In this document: positions 54,752 to 63,550 of the stretch, in pieces | How positions within the stretch are numbered: the first letter of the stretch is position 1 | Layout of the letters: each line of letters starts with the position of its first letter | NCBI RefSeq assembly: GCF_947496995.1 | Contig: NZ_CANMFD010000006.1 | Location: 142,542-206,541 of the forward strand | Reading direction: 5' to 3' | DNA from: an uncultured Roseibium sp. | Lineage (GTDB): Bacteria; Pseudomonadota; Alphaproteobacteria; Rhizobiales; Stappiaceae | Length of the DNA stretch: 64,000 nt | The notes under the pieces: model-generated | What the model was told of the DNA's origin: nothing | Database searches by the model: none | Seen by the model: only the letters and a program-made list of their open reading frames with translations | Translations under genes and position numbers: made by a program

Positions 54752-55168
54752 TTACCAGGTCCGGCGCGGACCGGTGTCGATGTGGTAGTGGCCGGAGGAA
54801 TAGTGCTTGTATCCGCCGACTTCCTTCTGGCTCTTCAGATAGGCGATGACGGAAGAGGGGTTTCCACCAACCGAGAAGTCCACTGCGCGGCAGTTCAGAT
54901 GATAGGAGCTCTTGGCGCCGCCCTTCCACCAGTTTTCCAGCCACCAGCGTTTGGTGGAATGCACGGTAACCTTGCCGTAGCGCTTGGCGACGCGGTTGAG
55001 CACCTTCTTCAGCTTGCGCGGCACACACCAGGAACTGTCGTCATAATCGATGGAATTGTGAGACGCGGTCATCCAGCCCATGCCGGTCACCCCGGCAACG
55101 GTTCCGCAGCCGGCGAGAGTAACGGTGAATCCAATGAATACGATCCAGGCGATGAGGCGCTGACGCAT
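54752..55168 (-). CDS. M15-like murein peptidase lipoprotein
   Basis: A 138-residue lipoprotein with lipobox L-A-G-C near residue 22 and the zinc-site pattern S-Y-H-L-N-C-R-A-V-D-F followed by S-G-H-Y-H-I-D-T-G. These are the metal and catalytic residues of the M15/YcbK (DUF882-related) peptidase fold, which trims peptidoglycan stem peptides. ATG at 55168 was chosen because the signal sequence starts there. Single gene, convergent with the YffB-like gene. Confidence 0.85.
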   Translation of the reverse strand: MRQRLIAWIVFIGFTVTLAGCGTVAGVTGMGWMTASHNSIDYDDSSWCVPRKLKKVLNRVAKRYGKVTVHSTKRWWLENWWKGGAKSSYHLNCRAVDFSVGGNPSSVIAYLKSQKEVGGYKHYSSGHYHIDTGPRRTW

Positions 55169-55548
55169 GACGGGCAAGCCTTGTCGAAACTGATTGCAAT
55201 GTCGTCCCCCGCGCCAAGGCTCAGACAATTTGATTAAAATTGTGATGAAAAACTTGGTTAACGAAAAAGGAATTCGAAGCTTCCACCGCCCGCCCGGATG
55301 CTCTCAGCCACCCGGCACGCGCCCGGCGCGCAACCGGCAATCTGCAGCAATACGTGGCAAACCGGTGTCCGATCGGCTATGCCCGTCCCGGTTCGGACCG
55401 CAATTATCGGCCTCTGTCGGATTTTCATGCCGCTGTGCCGGTATTGCAGGGTCATGGTTTCGCGGAAGCTGTTGAAAAATACGGCCTCGACGACCGGCTC
55501 AGGCTGGCCGGAAAACGGGACCAGAGACAATTTGGAGACGAGAAGAAC
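55169..55548. other. intergenic region upstream of purU
   Basis: This 380-base spacer has no gene I can support, although the purU frame remains open for 65 codons upstream without homology. The left part (55220-55265) is AT-rich and could hold promoters for the divergent peptidase and purU. I looked for a glycine or tetrahydrofolate riboswitch and did not recognise one. Confidence 0.55.
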
Positions 55549-56406
55549 ATGTCCGATAGCCTATTCGTTCTGACGCTCTCATGCGCGGACAAGCCCGGCA
55601 TCGTGGCCGCCGTGACCACCGAGCTTGCGGATTTCGGCGCCAATATCGCTGAAAGCGACCAGTTCTGGGACCGGGTCACCAATCAGTTCTTCCTCCGGAT
55701 CGCGATCCTGGCTCCCGAGGGCGTCACCCTGGAGAGCGTCCAGAAGTCGCTGGATCCGGTCATCAGCCGGTTCGACATGAAGGCGAAGCTGGTCGACACC
55801 GCCAAGAGGCCGAAGGTGATCGTCATGGTGTCGAAATTCGACCACGCCATGCTGCATCTTCTCTACCAGATCCGGGTCGGCTGGATGGATGCGGAGGTCG
55901 TGGCCATCGTCTCCAACCACGCGGACGGTCGGCGGACAGCCGAACACGAGGGCATCGCGTTCCATCACTGGCCGGTGACGAAGGAAAACAAGGCCGAGCA
56001 GGAAGACAAGCTCCTGAAACTGGTCAAGGAAACCGGTGCCGATCTGGTGGTGCTCGCCCGCTACATGCAGGTGCTGTCAGACAATCTTTCCAAGCGCCTG
56101 TTCGGCAAGGTGATCAACATTCACCACTCCTTCCTGCCGAGCTTCAAGGGGGCAAAGCCCTATCATCAGGCCCATGCGCGCGGCGTGAAGATGATCGGCG
56201 CGACCGCCCATTACGTCACCCCGGATCTCGACGAGGGTCCGATCATCGAACAGGACGCGGAACGGGTCAGCCATTCCCTGTCCGCAGAGGATTTCGTCGC
56301 CCGTGGCCGCGACATCGAAGCGCGCGTGCTCGCCCGTGCCGTGAAATACCACCTGGAAAACCGGGTGATGATCGTCGGCAACAAGACGATCGTCTTCACC
56401 CCGTAA
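55549..56406 (+). CDS. purU: formyltetrahydrofolate deformylase
   Basis: A 285-residue enzyme with an N-terminal ACT domain (L-S-C-A-D-K-P-G-I-V-A-A-V) and a formyltransferase-like domain. The catalytic triad region includes I-N-I-H-H-S-F-L-P-S-F-K-G-A-K-P-Y and T-P-D-L-D-E-G-P-I-I-E-Q-D. It releases formate and tetrahydrofolate from 10-formyl-THF, balancing one-carbon units. Start after GGAGACGAGAAGAAC; a terminator follows. Confidence 0.95.
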   Translation: MSDSLFVLTLSCADKPGIVAAVTTELADFGANIAESDQFWDRVTNQFFLRIAILAPEGVTLESVQKSLDPVISRFDMKAKLVDTAKRPKVIVMVSKFDHAMLHLLYQIRVGWMDAEVVAIVSNHADGRRTAEHEGIAFHHWPVTKENKAEQEDKLLKLVKETGADLVVLARYMQVLSDNLSKRLFGKVINIHHSFLPSFKGAKPYHQAHARGVKMIGATAHYVTPDLDEGPIIEQDAERVSHSLSAEDFVARGRDIEARVLARAVKYHLENRVMIVGNKTIVFTP

Positions 56407-56412
56407 CCTTGA

Positions 56413-56455
56413 GCCTGTCCGCCGCACCCGAACGGGACAGGCCCCGTCTTTTTTT
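56413..56455 (+). terminator. intrinsic terminator of purU
   Basis: GCCTGTCC (56413-56420) pairs with GGACAGGC (56435-56442), followed by CCCGTC and a T run (56449-56455). It lies seven bases after the purU stop codon. Confidence 0.85.
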
Positions 56456-56473
56456 GCCGGAGAACCCGGACCT

Positions 56474-57070
56474 TTACAGCACAAGCGACCAGAGCGTGGC
56501 TGCGATCATCGCCACCGCCATCGTGACGGTGATCGCCCGCATCAGAGGGCCGTCACCGATCAGCGCGAGGATTGACACGCCGGCAAGCGCCCAGAGCGAA
56601 TGAAACACCGTGCCGCCGAGCATGAAGCCGGCGACCAGGATCATCGCGTTTTCATGCACGTCGAGACCGTTCCCGGCGAGAAAGCTCGAGAACGCCGCGA
56701 GATTCATTGCCCAGGTCTTCGGGCTGAGTGGATGGATCAGCAGTCCTTCCCTGAAGCTCGGCAGCGCGACCTCGCCCTTCGGCTTGACGGAGAGGGAGAT
56801 TATCCGCCAGGCAAGATAGGTCATATAGGCCATGCTCAGCACCTTGAAGATCGCGACCACCGGACCGCCCCCGGCCATGACATGGCCGAGACCATAGGCA
56901 ACGCTGAGCTGCAGCGGCAAGGCTCCGATCTGGGAGGCGACGATGACGGGAAACGCCGTCCGGTAACCTGCGGAGGCGCCGATCGCAAGAAAGGTCAGGT
57001 TTCCGGGGCCGGGAGTTCCGGTCATGACGATGACGAAGATCGCGAAGGCGAGAAATGTAGCGGGATCCAT
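56474..57070 (-). CDS. LysE family translocator
   Basis: A 198-residue inner-membrane protein with about six helices and the RhtB/LysE landmark T-G-T-P-G-P-G-N-L-T near the start. These exporters release amino acids or small metabolites. It diverges from a MocR-type regulator across 98 bases containing tandem repeats, so it is probably the regulator's target. Confidence 0.92.
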   Translation of the reverse strand: MDPATFLAFAIFVIVMTGTPGPGNLTFLAIGASAGYRTAFPVIVASQIGALPLQLSVAYGLGHVMAGGGPVVAIFKVLSMAYMTYLAWRIISLSVKPKGEVALPSFREGLLIHPLSPKTWAMNLAAFSSFLAGNGLDVHENAMILVAGFMLGGTVFHSLWALAGVSILALIGDGPLMRAITVTMAVAMIAATLWSLVL

Positions 57071-57090
57071 GACGCATCTCCGGATGGCTT

Positions 57091-57145
57091 TCGATACAAT
57101 CGATACAAAGCAGGCGGAGATACCAATTGTCTTGAGAAATTGTAT
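57091..57145. promoter_or_regulatory. tandem repeats between LysE and MocR genes
   Basis: TCGATACAA occurs twice back to back (57091-57099 and 57100-57108), and the inverse core TTGTAT lies at 57140-57145. MocR-type proteins typically bind direct repeats in the spacer before their target gene, so this is the likely operator. Confidence 0.7.
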
Positions 57146-57168
57146 TCGTCAATGATAACATTGTCCTC

Positions 57169-58578
57169 ATGACAATGTGGATACCGGACATAACAGCGGC
57201 GCAGGGGCCCATTTATCTGGCAATCGCCGACGCGCTGGAGACCGCCATCGGCACCGGCGCGCTGGCCCGGGGAGACCGGCTGCCGCCGCAACGGGAACTG
57301 GCCTACAAGCTGGGCGTCACACTCGGCACCATCACCAGGGCCTACGGCGAGGCGGAAAGACGCCGGTTGGTGAAGGGCGAAACCGGCCGCGGCACCTATG
57401 TGGCGCCCGAACAACAGAAGGTCTCGCCCCTCATCCCCAGGGAGGAGGAGCCGGAAGCCGTCGATCTGGCCCGTAATTTCGCCTATCCGCATCTCAATCC
57501 GAGCCTGTCCGACGGGCTGGTGCGCATGGCCCGGACAGTCGGCATCGACCGGCTGAACGGTTTCGTGCCGTCCGAAGGCCTCAGGGCGCACCGCGAAACA
57601 GGGGTTCTTGTCTTCAAGGACTACGGCCTTGACGCCGACCCTGCCCGCGTTGCTGTGACCTGCGGCGCGCAGCACGGCATTCAGGTGACCTGCCAGGCCC
57701 TTTTCAGGGCAGGCGACGCGATTGCCGTCGACTGTTTCACCTATCCGTCGATTTTCAGCTCTCTTGCGGGCATCGGATTGAAACCGGTGCCGATTCCAGC
57801 CCTGCGGCGCGAAGACGGCGGTTTCGGTGCCATGGATCCCGAAGCGCTTGCACGTGCGGCGGCGGCCCATGGCGTCAAGGGCGTTTTCCTGATGCCGAAC
57901 ATGCAAAATCCGACGACCCACACCATGACCGTTGAGGAAAGGGAGGATCTTGTCCGGGTGGCGCAGACCCACGACATCAAGATCGTCGAGGACGACCCCT
58001 ACACGCCTTTTCTGCCGGAAACACTTCCGGCTTTCGGCGCGCTTGCCCCGGAACGCACCGCCTCGATCGCCAGCATTTCGAAGGTCTGTTCTCCCGGCAG
58101 CCGGATCGGTTTTGTCCACGTGCCGGCTTCCTTCGGAGACAGTATCCGCAACAAGATCGGCGAAAGCACGTGGATGGCTTCGCCGATCACCGCCGAACTG
58201 ATCGCCGGCTGGGTGCGCGAGGGGCATCTGTTCAAGACCCTGCGCCTGAAGCGGAAAGCCAATCGCGTCAGGTTCCTGAACGCCCGGGATCTGCTGTCAC
58301 CCTATTTTCTCCAGGGGGACCCTGACAAGGTGTTCGGCTGGCTGCGGCTGCCCGACACCGTTGACCCGGATGCCCTCCAGGCCGCCCTCGGCCACCAGGG
58401 CGTGGCGGTTCTCTCGTCCCGGTATTTCCAGGTAAGGGACCACGCCCCGGCTCCCTACCTGCGCATCACCTTCGGCTCGGAGGAATCCGACGAACGGTTT
58501 CGTTGGGCCATTCAGCGGATCAGGGCGACCATTGGCCAGTTGGCCGACTATTCCGTCCTCACTCGTCCGGTAGGTTAG
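57169..58578 (+). CDS. MocR-type GntR/aminotransferase regulator
   Basis: A 469-residue fusion: an N-terminal GntR winged helix (G-D-R-L-P-P-Q-R-E-L-A-Y-K-L-G-V-T-L-G-T-I-T-R-A-Y, about residues 38-64) and an aminotransferase class I fold, with the pyridoxal lysine in S-I-S-K-V-C-S-P-G-S-R-I-G. MocR proteins sense amino acids or PLP and control transport or synthesis genes. It diverges from a LysE exporter and should regulate it. Confidence 0.92.
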   Translation: MTMWIPDITAAQGPIYLAIADALETAIGTGALARGDRLPPQRELAYKLGVTLGTITRAYGEAERRRLVKGETGRGTYVAPEQQKVSPLIPREEEPEAVDLARNFAYPHLNPSLSDGLVRMARTVGIDRLNGFVPSEGLRAHRETGVLVFKDYGLDADPARVAVTCGAQHGIQVTCQALFRAGDAIAVDCFTYPSIFSSLAGIGLKPVPIPALRREDGGFGAMDPEALARAAAAHGVKGVFLMPNMQNPTTHTMTVEEREDLVRVAQTHDIKIVEDDPYTPFLPETLPAFGALAPERTASIASISKVCSPGSRIGFVHVPASFGDSIRNKIGESTWMASPITAELIAGWVREGHLFKTLRLKRKANRVRFLNARDLLSPYFLQGDPDKVFGWLRLPDTVDPDALQAALGHQGVAVLSSRYFQVRDHAPAPYLRITFGSEESDERFRWAIQRIRATIGQLADYSVLTRPVG

Positions 58579-58707
58579 GAAACCGGCCCGAAACGGCGAC
58601 GGATGAGCCGGAAAAGGCTCACTTTGACAAGAACCGGATTCCAGCCGATAAGCGGCGCGCAATGAAAGACCGGAGAACAGCATTCAGGCTGTCCGCGGCG
58701 AGGTAAG

Positions 58708-59484
58708 ATGGCGCTCTGGCCCCAAAAGAAAAATCGGAACAGGCCGCGTGTCTGCGATCCGGATGCCCGGCCTTACGCGGTGTTCGACGGGGCGGGTTTG
58801 ACAATCGGCGGAAAGCAGATCCTGCAGGGCCTCACCCTGACGCTTCAGGAAGACAGGATCGGCGTCATCGGCCTGAACGGCTCGGGCAAGAGCTCTTTCG
58901 TCCGGTTACTGAACGGCTTGCGCAGTCCCTCGGATGGCACGCTTGCTCTGTTCGGCGCCCCATCGGCCCAGGCCGAGCCGGAACTGCCGCGCCATGTCGG
59001 CTTCGTGTTCCAGAACCCAGACCATCAGGCTATCTTTCCGACTGTCGAGGAAGAAATCGCCTTCGGACTGACGCAACTTGGCGCCGGCAAGGACGAAAGC
59101 CGGCGCGGTGCGCGCACATTTCTTGCGCAGCACGGCTGCGAGCAACTGGCTGACCGGCCGATTTCAGAACTTTCCGAGGGCCAGAAACAGCTTATCTGCA
59201 TCCTTGCGGTGCTTGTGATGGAGCCGAGCCTTCTGGTGCTCGATGAGCCGATGACGAGCCTCGACGCGCTGGCGTCGCGCCGGATCCGCGACAAGCTTCT
59301 GTCCCTGCCGCAAAAGATCGTCATGGTCAGTCACGACCTCGATCATTTCGACGGGTTCGACCGGCTGCTCTGGCTGGAGGAAGGGCGTTTGCGCATGGAC
59401 GGCGACCCGGACACCGTCCGAGAGGCCTATCGCCGGGATGTCGCGCTCAGGCTGGGCAGCGAACAGGAGCCTGCCGCCCTATGA
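58708..59484 (+). CDS. bioM: biotin ECF transporter ATPase
   Basis: A 258-residue ECF-type ABC ATPase with Walker A G-L-N-G-S-G-K-S-S, Q-loop F-V-F-Q-N-P-D-H-Q, signature L-S-E-G-Q-K-Q-L (a variant of L-S-G-G) and Walker B L-L-V-L-D-E-P. It powers biotin uptake with BioN and BioY. The stop codon overlaps the bioN start by four bases. No BioR-like operator was recognised upstream. Confidence 0.92.
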   Translation: MALWPQKKNRNRPRVCDPDARPYAVFDGAGLTIGGKQILQGLTLTLQEDRIGVIGLNGSGKSSFVRLLNGLRSPSDGTLALFGAPSAQAEPELPRHVGFVFQNPDHQAIFPTVEEEIAFGLTQLGAGKDESRRGARTFLAQHGCEQLADRPISELSEGQKQLICILAVLVMEPSLLVLDEPMTSLDALASRRIRDKLLSLPQKIVMVSHDLDHFDGFDRLLWLEEGRLRMDGDPDTVREAYRRDVALRLGSEQEPAAL

Positions 59485-60089
59485 TCTCGGTTTACCTCCA
59501 GGGCGACAGTTGGGCACACCAGGTTCCGGCGGGCCTGAAACTGCTGGCCGTCGCACTGGCCAGCTTGGCGCTGTTCCAGGTCACGTCGCTCTGGGTCTAC
59601 CTGATCTGTCTCTGCGTCGTACTGCTTTGTTATGCCTCGCTCGGGCGTGCGGGGCTTGCCCAACTCAAGCTTCTGCGCGCGTTGAGTTTCTTCCTTGTCC
59701 TGCTGGCGCTTATGCACTGGTACTCGGACACGCTTCACGACGGAGCACTCGCCATCGTGCGGCTGCTGACCATGGTGCTGGCCGCGAACTTCGTCTCGGT
59801 CACCACGCGCATGGATGACATGATGGCAGCGGTCCAGCCGCTTTTCAGGCCGCTGGCGCTTGTCGGCCTGTCTCCGCGCAAGGCCGCACTGGGCGTCACG
59901 CTGGTGCTGCGGTTCGCGCCGCACATGCTGGTGGTCTACGGCATGCTGCGGGAAGCCTGGCGGGCCAGGACCGGCTCAAGGAATTCCTGGCGTCTGCTGG
60001 CGCCTTTCGCGATCCAGTCGCTGCGGATGTCAGACAATGTCGCCGAAGCGCTCAAGGCGCGCGGCGGCGCGGACGGCCTGTCCGCCTAG
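59481..60089 (+). CDS. bioN: biotin ECF transporter transmembrane protein
   Basis: A 202-residue T-component with four or five helices and the coupling motifs R-E-A-W-R-A-R-T-G and A-L-K-A-R-G-G that touch the ATPase. The A-R-G signature of the first motif carries an extra threonine. It overlaps bioM by ATGA and precedes bioY after 153 bases. Confidence 0.92.
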   Translation: MISVYLQGDSWAHQVPAGLKLLAVALASLALFQVTSLWVYLICLCVVLLCYASLGRAGLAQLKLLRALSFFLVLLALMHWYSDTLHDGALAIVRLLTMVLAANFVSVTTRMDDMMAAVQPLFRPLALVGLSPRKAALGVTLVLRFAPHMLVVYGMLREAWRARTGSRNSWRLLAPFAIQSLRMSDNVAEALKARGGADGLSA

Positions 60090-60242
60090 AGCTTCGGGCC
60101 GCATGCACGACGCCGGCGGGGTCTGGCAATTGCACGGAAAGTGGTCTATCCCGCAGACAGTGGACACGGCGTCGATCCGTGGGATTTGTGATACACTCCC
60201 GACCTGGCGCTTTCCTCATTTTAAAAGAAGGTGAAATCCAAA

Positions 60243-60797
60243 ATGGCTGACCGGTCGCTTGTCCAGATTGCGTTTTATGCGGCTCTTGTCGCGGTCCTGG
60301 GACTTGTTCCGGCGATCTATCTGCCATGGACCGGGCCGGTGCCGATCACCGCACAGACACTCGGCATCATGCTTGCCGGTATCATGCTGGGTCCCGTGCG
60401 CGGGGCATTGGCCGTTTTGCTCTTTCTTTTTGTCGTTGCCCTGGGAGCGCCGTTTCTCTCCGGCGGGCGCGGCGGATTTGCCTGGTTCTATTCGACATCC
60501 GGAGGGTTTCTGATCGGATTTCCGTTCGGGGCCTTTGCGGCCGGACTGGTGATGCGGGCCACCCGGGAGCTGAGTGTTCTGGTCTCGGCGGCAATGGCCG
60601 CAGCGATCGGTGGAATTCTCGTCATCTATGCCTTCGGCGTGCCGGGGATGGCGTTCTGGGGCAACATGTCTCTGGCAAAAGCCGCGACGATTGCCGGCGG
60701 GTTTATTCCCGGTGACGTGATAAAGGTCTGTCTGGCGGCCCTGATCGCACAGACGATTGCGCGCGGTCTGCCGAGCGCCCTCGTCTCCAGAAACTGA
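60243..60797 (+). CDS. bioY: biotin transporter substrate-binding subunit BioY
   Basis: A 184-residue membrane protein with six helices, typical L-P-W-T-G-P-V-P-I-T-A-Q-T near the N-terminus and G-G-R-G-G-F-A-W-F-Y-S-T-S-G-G-F in the middle, the biotin-binding regions of BioY. ATG at 60243 or GTG at 60231 could start it. The 153-base gap before it may carry its own promoter. The next two genes follow closely and lie on the same strand. Confidence 0.94.
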   Translation: MADRSLVQIAFYAALVAVLGLVPAIYLPWTGPVPITAQTLGIMLAGIMLGPVRGALAVLLFLFVVALGAPFLSGGRGGFAWFYSTSGGFLIGFPFGAFAAGLVMRATRELSVLVSAAMAAAIGGILVIYAFGVPGMAFWGNMSLAKAATIAGGFIPGDVIKVCLAALIAQTIARGLPSALVSRN

Positions 60798-60824
60798 CGG
60801 GGCCGTCTGGAAGGTCGGCATCTC

Positions 60825-62267
60825 ATGGCTTTTGTCGGCGACGGGCTGGATCGATTTGCCCGCGATAACCCCGATGGGACAGCACTGTCTTGCGGTGCCG
60901 TCCGGATCACCTGGAGCGAACTGCTCTTCAGTGTCGATGCGGTGGCGCAGCGGCTGTCGCGCCTGACGCAACCCGGCGGGCGTGTGGTGCTGAACCTGCA
61001 GGACCCGGCAAGCTTGGTTCGCGGCTTTTTCGCCTGCGCGCGGGCGGGGCGTGTCGCCGTTGTGACGGATCCCGGTTGGCCGGCGGCCACGACAGGGGAC
61101 GTGCTCGCTGCAATCACACCTGACCTCGTCGTCGACGATACTGCCTATGCGGAGCTGGAGGCTATTACCGGCAGCATCGATGCCGGGCAATCCGGCCCAC
61201 AAGACCCTCCCGTTTATTCCGATCTGTTCTATGCCGGGTTCACGTCCGGTTCCAGCGGCACCCCGAAAGGCTATGTGCGCTCGCACGGGTCCTGGCTTGA
61301 AAGCTTCAAGCTGTCCACGCGTGCCTTCGGCATGGCCGGCAGCGCCCGGATCGTCCTGCCGGGCCGGTTGACCCATTCGCTGCATCTTTACGGGGCCGTC
61401 TGCGGCCTGGCATCCGGACAGGAAGTGGTCCTGATGCCGCGCTTCGATCCGCGCACCGTGCTCGCGGAGCTTGGCGGCGCAAAATCGGAAGCGGCGCTCT
61501 ATGCCACGCCCACCCAGCTCCATTTTCTCGCCGAAGCCGCAAGGCGCACCGGGCCGATCAATGCCGTCAGGCAGGTTCTTGCCAGCGGTGCCAAATGGAG
61601 CGACGCCGACCGGAGGGCGTTGGCAGCTGTCTTTCCGCAGGCGCGGCTGTACGAGTTTTACGGCGCCTCCGAAACCAGCTTCATCACCATCGCTGCGCCG
61701 GACGACAGGGTGCCTGCCGGTTCGGTTGGCCGTGCGGCCGAGGGCGTGGAAATCGCCATCGCCGATCCGCACCGGCCCGCCCCTCCGGGCCACTCCGGTC
61801 TGATCTGGGTCCGCAGCAAACTGCTCTTTTCCCGATATATCTGCGGGGCCTCGCCGACGACGCGTTGGCGCGACGGCTGGCTGAGCGTCGGCGATCACGG
61901 CCGTCTGGACGCGGACGGGTTTCTCTATCTGACCGGGCGCGAAAACCGGATGATCGTGACTTCCGGACTGAATGTTTACCCCGAGGAGATCGAGGCCGTG
62001 CTTGCCGATCACCCTGCGGTTGCCGTCGCCGTTGCCGCCGGCCTTCCCGACCCGGTGCGCGGAGAGCGCCTGGAGGTGGTGGTTCAACTGACAGAGCCGT
62101 GGGACGCCGCCGGCACCGAACTCATGCGCTATTGCCGGGACAGGCTCGCGGCCGGCAAATGGCCGCGAAAGATCCACTTTCGGGACAGCTTGCCGCTGAC
62201 GGCGGGCGGAAAGCCGGATATTCAGAAGATCCTTGCAGACTTGCCGGCTGACGGAGAAGAAGCCTGA
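60825..62267 (+). CDS. AMP-forming acyl-CoA synthetase
   Basis: A 480-residue ANL-superfamily ligase with the phosphate loop T-S-G-S-S-G-T-P-K-G (140-149), Y-G-A-S-E-T-S, the hinge D-H-G-R-L-D-A-D-G-F-L-Y-L-T-G-R and the catalytic lysine in T-A-G-G-K-P-D-I near residue 467. It activates a carboxylic acid as acyl-AMP then acyl-CoA. Position after bioY points to biotin metabolism, perhaps activation of a pimelate-like or fatty precursor; the substrate is not known. TGATG overlap with the thiolase shows translational coupling. Confidence 0.88.
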   Translation: MAFVGDGLDRFARDNPDGTALSCGAVRITWSELLFSVDAVAQRLSRLTQPGGRVVLNLQDPASLVRGFFACARAGRVAVVTDPGWPAATTGDVLAAITPDLVVDDTAYAELEAITGSIDAGQSGPQDPPVYSDLFYAGFTSGSSGTPKGYVRSHGSWLESFKLSTRAFGMAGSARIVLPGRLTHSLHLYGAVCGLASGQEVVLMPRFDPRTVLAELGGAKSEAALYATPTQLHFLAEAARRTGPINAVRQVLASGAKWSDADRRALAAVFPQARLYEFYGASETSFITIAAPDDRVPAGSVGRAAEGVEIAIADPHRPAPPGHSGLIWVRSKLLFSRYICGASPTTRWRDGWLSVGDHGRLDADGFLYLTGRENRMIVTSGLNVYPEEIEAVLADHPAVAVAVAAGLPDPVRGERLEVVVQLTEPWDAAGTELMRYCRDRLAAGKWPRKIHFRDSLPLTAGGKPDIQKILADLPADGEEA

Positions 62268-63439
62268 TGGAAAGGCGGAGCGCCATCATTGTCGCGGCGC
62301 GGCGCACGGCTGTGGTGCCGCGCGGCGGCGCCCTGTCCCGCCTCCAGGCGGATGAACTGGCCGCGCCGGTAATGGACTGTCTGCTGGCGGATACCGGCAG
62401 AGCCGCCGGGAGCGTCGATCACGTTATTCTCGGCAATGCTCTTTACGGGGGCGGAAACCCGGCGCGTATGGCGGCGTTGCGAGCAGGGTTGCCGCAGGGC
62501 GTGCCGGCGCTCACGGTCGACACACAGTGCTGTTCGGGCCTCGATGCCATCATGCTGGCGGTACGGCTGGTCGAGGCCGGAGCGGCCGAATGTATTCTGG
62601 CAGGGGGCGCGGAGAGTTTCAGCCGCGCACCGATCCGCATGAAACGAGCCCTGTCACCGGCGGAACCGGCAGTTCCCTATGACCGTCCGCCTTTTGCCCC
62701 GCCGCCCTATGCTGACCCGGAACTCGCCGATGCGGCCGCGAAGCTGGCTGCGGCGCGCGGCCTGACACGGCAGACACAGGCGGAGTTTGCAGTCGCCTCC
62801 CACCGCAAGGCAATCGCGGCGCGTCCCTTTCTGCAGACACGTCTGGTCACAGATCGCTGGGCTTTGCCCGACAGGGACGGGTTCACGCGCGACTTGTCAT
62901 TGAAAACGGCGCTACGCGCACCGGTTCTGGCCGGCCCGGTGGAAACCGGCCTCGGTGCGGCAACCATCGCCTGCGAGGCCGACGGCGCCGCCCTGGTGAT
63001 GGTCCTGTCGGAGCGCGCTTTCGCCCGTCACGGTGGATCGGGTCTGAAGGTCCTCGCGGCACGCGGCTCCGGAGGCGATCCGGATGCCCCGGCTCTGGCG
63101 CCCGTCGCGCTCGCACGGAACCTGATGGCGGACCTGAAAATCGGGTCACCCGATCTTGCGGCCGTCGAAGTGATGGAAGCCTATGCGGTTCAGGCGATGG
63201 CAACCGCAAGCGACCTGGGCATCGACCCGGACAGCCTCAACAGGCACGGTGGCGGTCTGGCAAGGGGACATCCGATCGGTGCGTCGGGCGCAATCCTGGC
63301 CGTGAACCTGTTCGATCTTCTGTCAAGTCCGCAGGACCCTGCGGAACCTGCTCAAGCCTTTGGCATGGCGCTGATTGCGGCAGCCGGTGGACTGGGGTCC
63401 GCGCTGGTGGTTCAGGCGGTGACGAAGAAAGCTGGATAA
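62267..63439 (+). CDS. thiolase-family protein lacking the second catalytic cysteine
   Basis: A 390-residue thiolase fold with nucleophilic Cys88 in T-Q-C-C-S-G-L-D-A-I and the catalytic histidine in G-G-G-L-A-R-G-H-P-I-G-A-S-G-A. The final motif, normally C-x-G-G-G-x-G, reads A-A-A-G-G-L-G, so the general acid/base cysteine is absent. It may catalyse Claisen condensation or cleavage slowly or by another residue, or act as an acyl transferase. It is coupled to the preceding acyl-CoA ligase by one overlapping base. A weak terminator follows. Confidence 0.85.
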   Translation: MERRSAIIVAARRTAVVPRGGALSRLQADELAAPVMDCLLADTGRAAGSVDHVILGNALYGGGNPARMAALRAGLPQGVPALTVDTQCCSGLDAIMLAVRLVEAGAAECILAGGAESFSRAPIRMKRALSPAEPAVPYDRPPFAPPPYADPELADAAAKLAAARGLTRQTQAEFAVASHRKAIAARPFLQTRLVTDRWALPDRDGFTRDLSLKTALRAPVLAGPVETGLGAATIACEADGAALVMVLSERAFARHGGSGLKVLAARGSGGDPDAPALAPVALARNLMADLKIGSPDLAAVEVMEAYAVQAMATASDLGIDPDSLNRHGGGLARGHPIGASGAILAVNLFDLLSSPQDPAEPAQAFGMALIAAAGGLGSALVVQAVTKKAG

Positions 63440-63441
63440 GA

Positions 63442-63488
63442 AATAATTGCCTGAATTCATTCGTGAAAACCGGGCCTCTGCAATTATT
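63442..63488 (+). terminator. possible terminator after the bio operon
   Basis: AATAATTGC (63442-63450) pairs with GCAATTATT (63480-63488), with a 29-base loop, and T-rich runs follow (63494-63500, 63503-63509). The loop is long, so termination is plausible but unproven. Confidence 0.5.
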
Positions 63489-63521
63489 TTCGCTTTTTTT
63501 GATTTTTTTCAGACGGGGCAG

Positions 63522-63550
63522 TTGACGGTTTGAATTGTGCTGCGTATAAC
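63522..63550 (+). promoter_or_regulatory. rRNA operon promoter
   Basis: TTGACG (63522-63527), a 17-base spacer and TATAAC (63545-63550), followed by the GC-rich discriminator GCGGC typical of stringently controlled rRNA promoters. It lies about 430 bases upstream of the 16S start. A second TTGACA at 63704-63709 has no good -10. Confidence 0.8.

Noticed and set aside
55169..55548. Possible riboswitch upstream of purU
   Set aside because: I could not recognise a glycine or tetrahydrofolate aptamer core in the spacer.
60216..62177. 653-codon minus-strand frame over bioY and the ligase
   Set aside because: Overlaps two convincing genes on the other strand and has no domain features.
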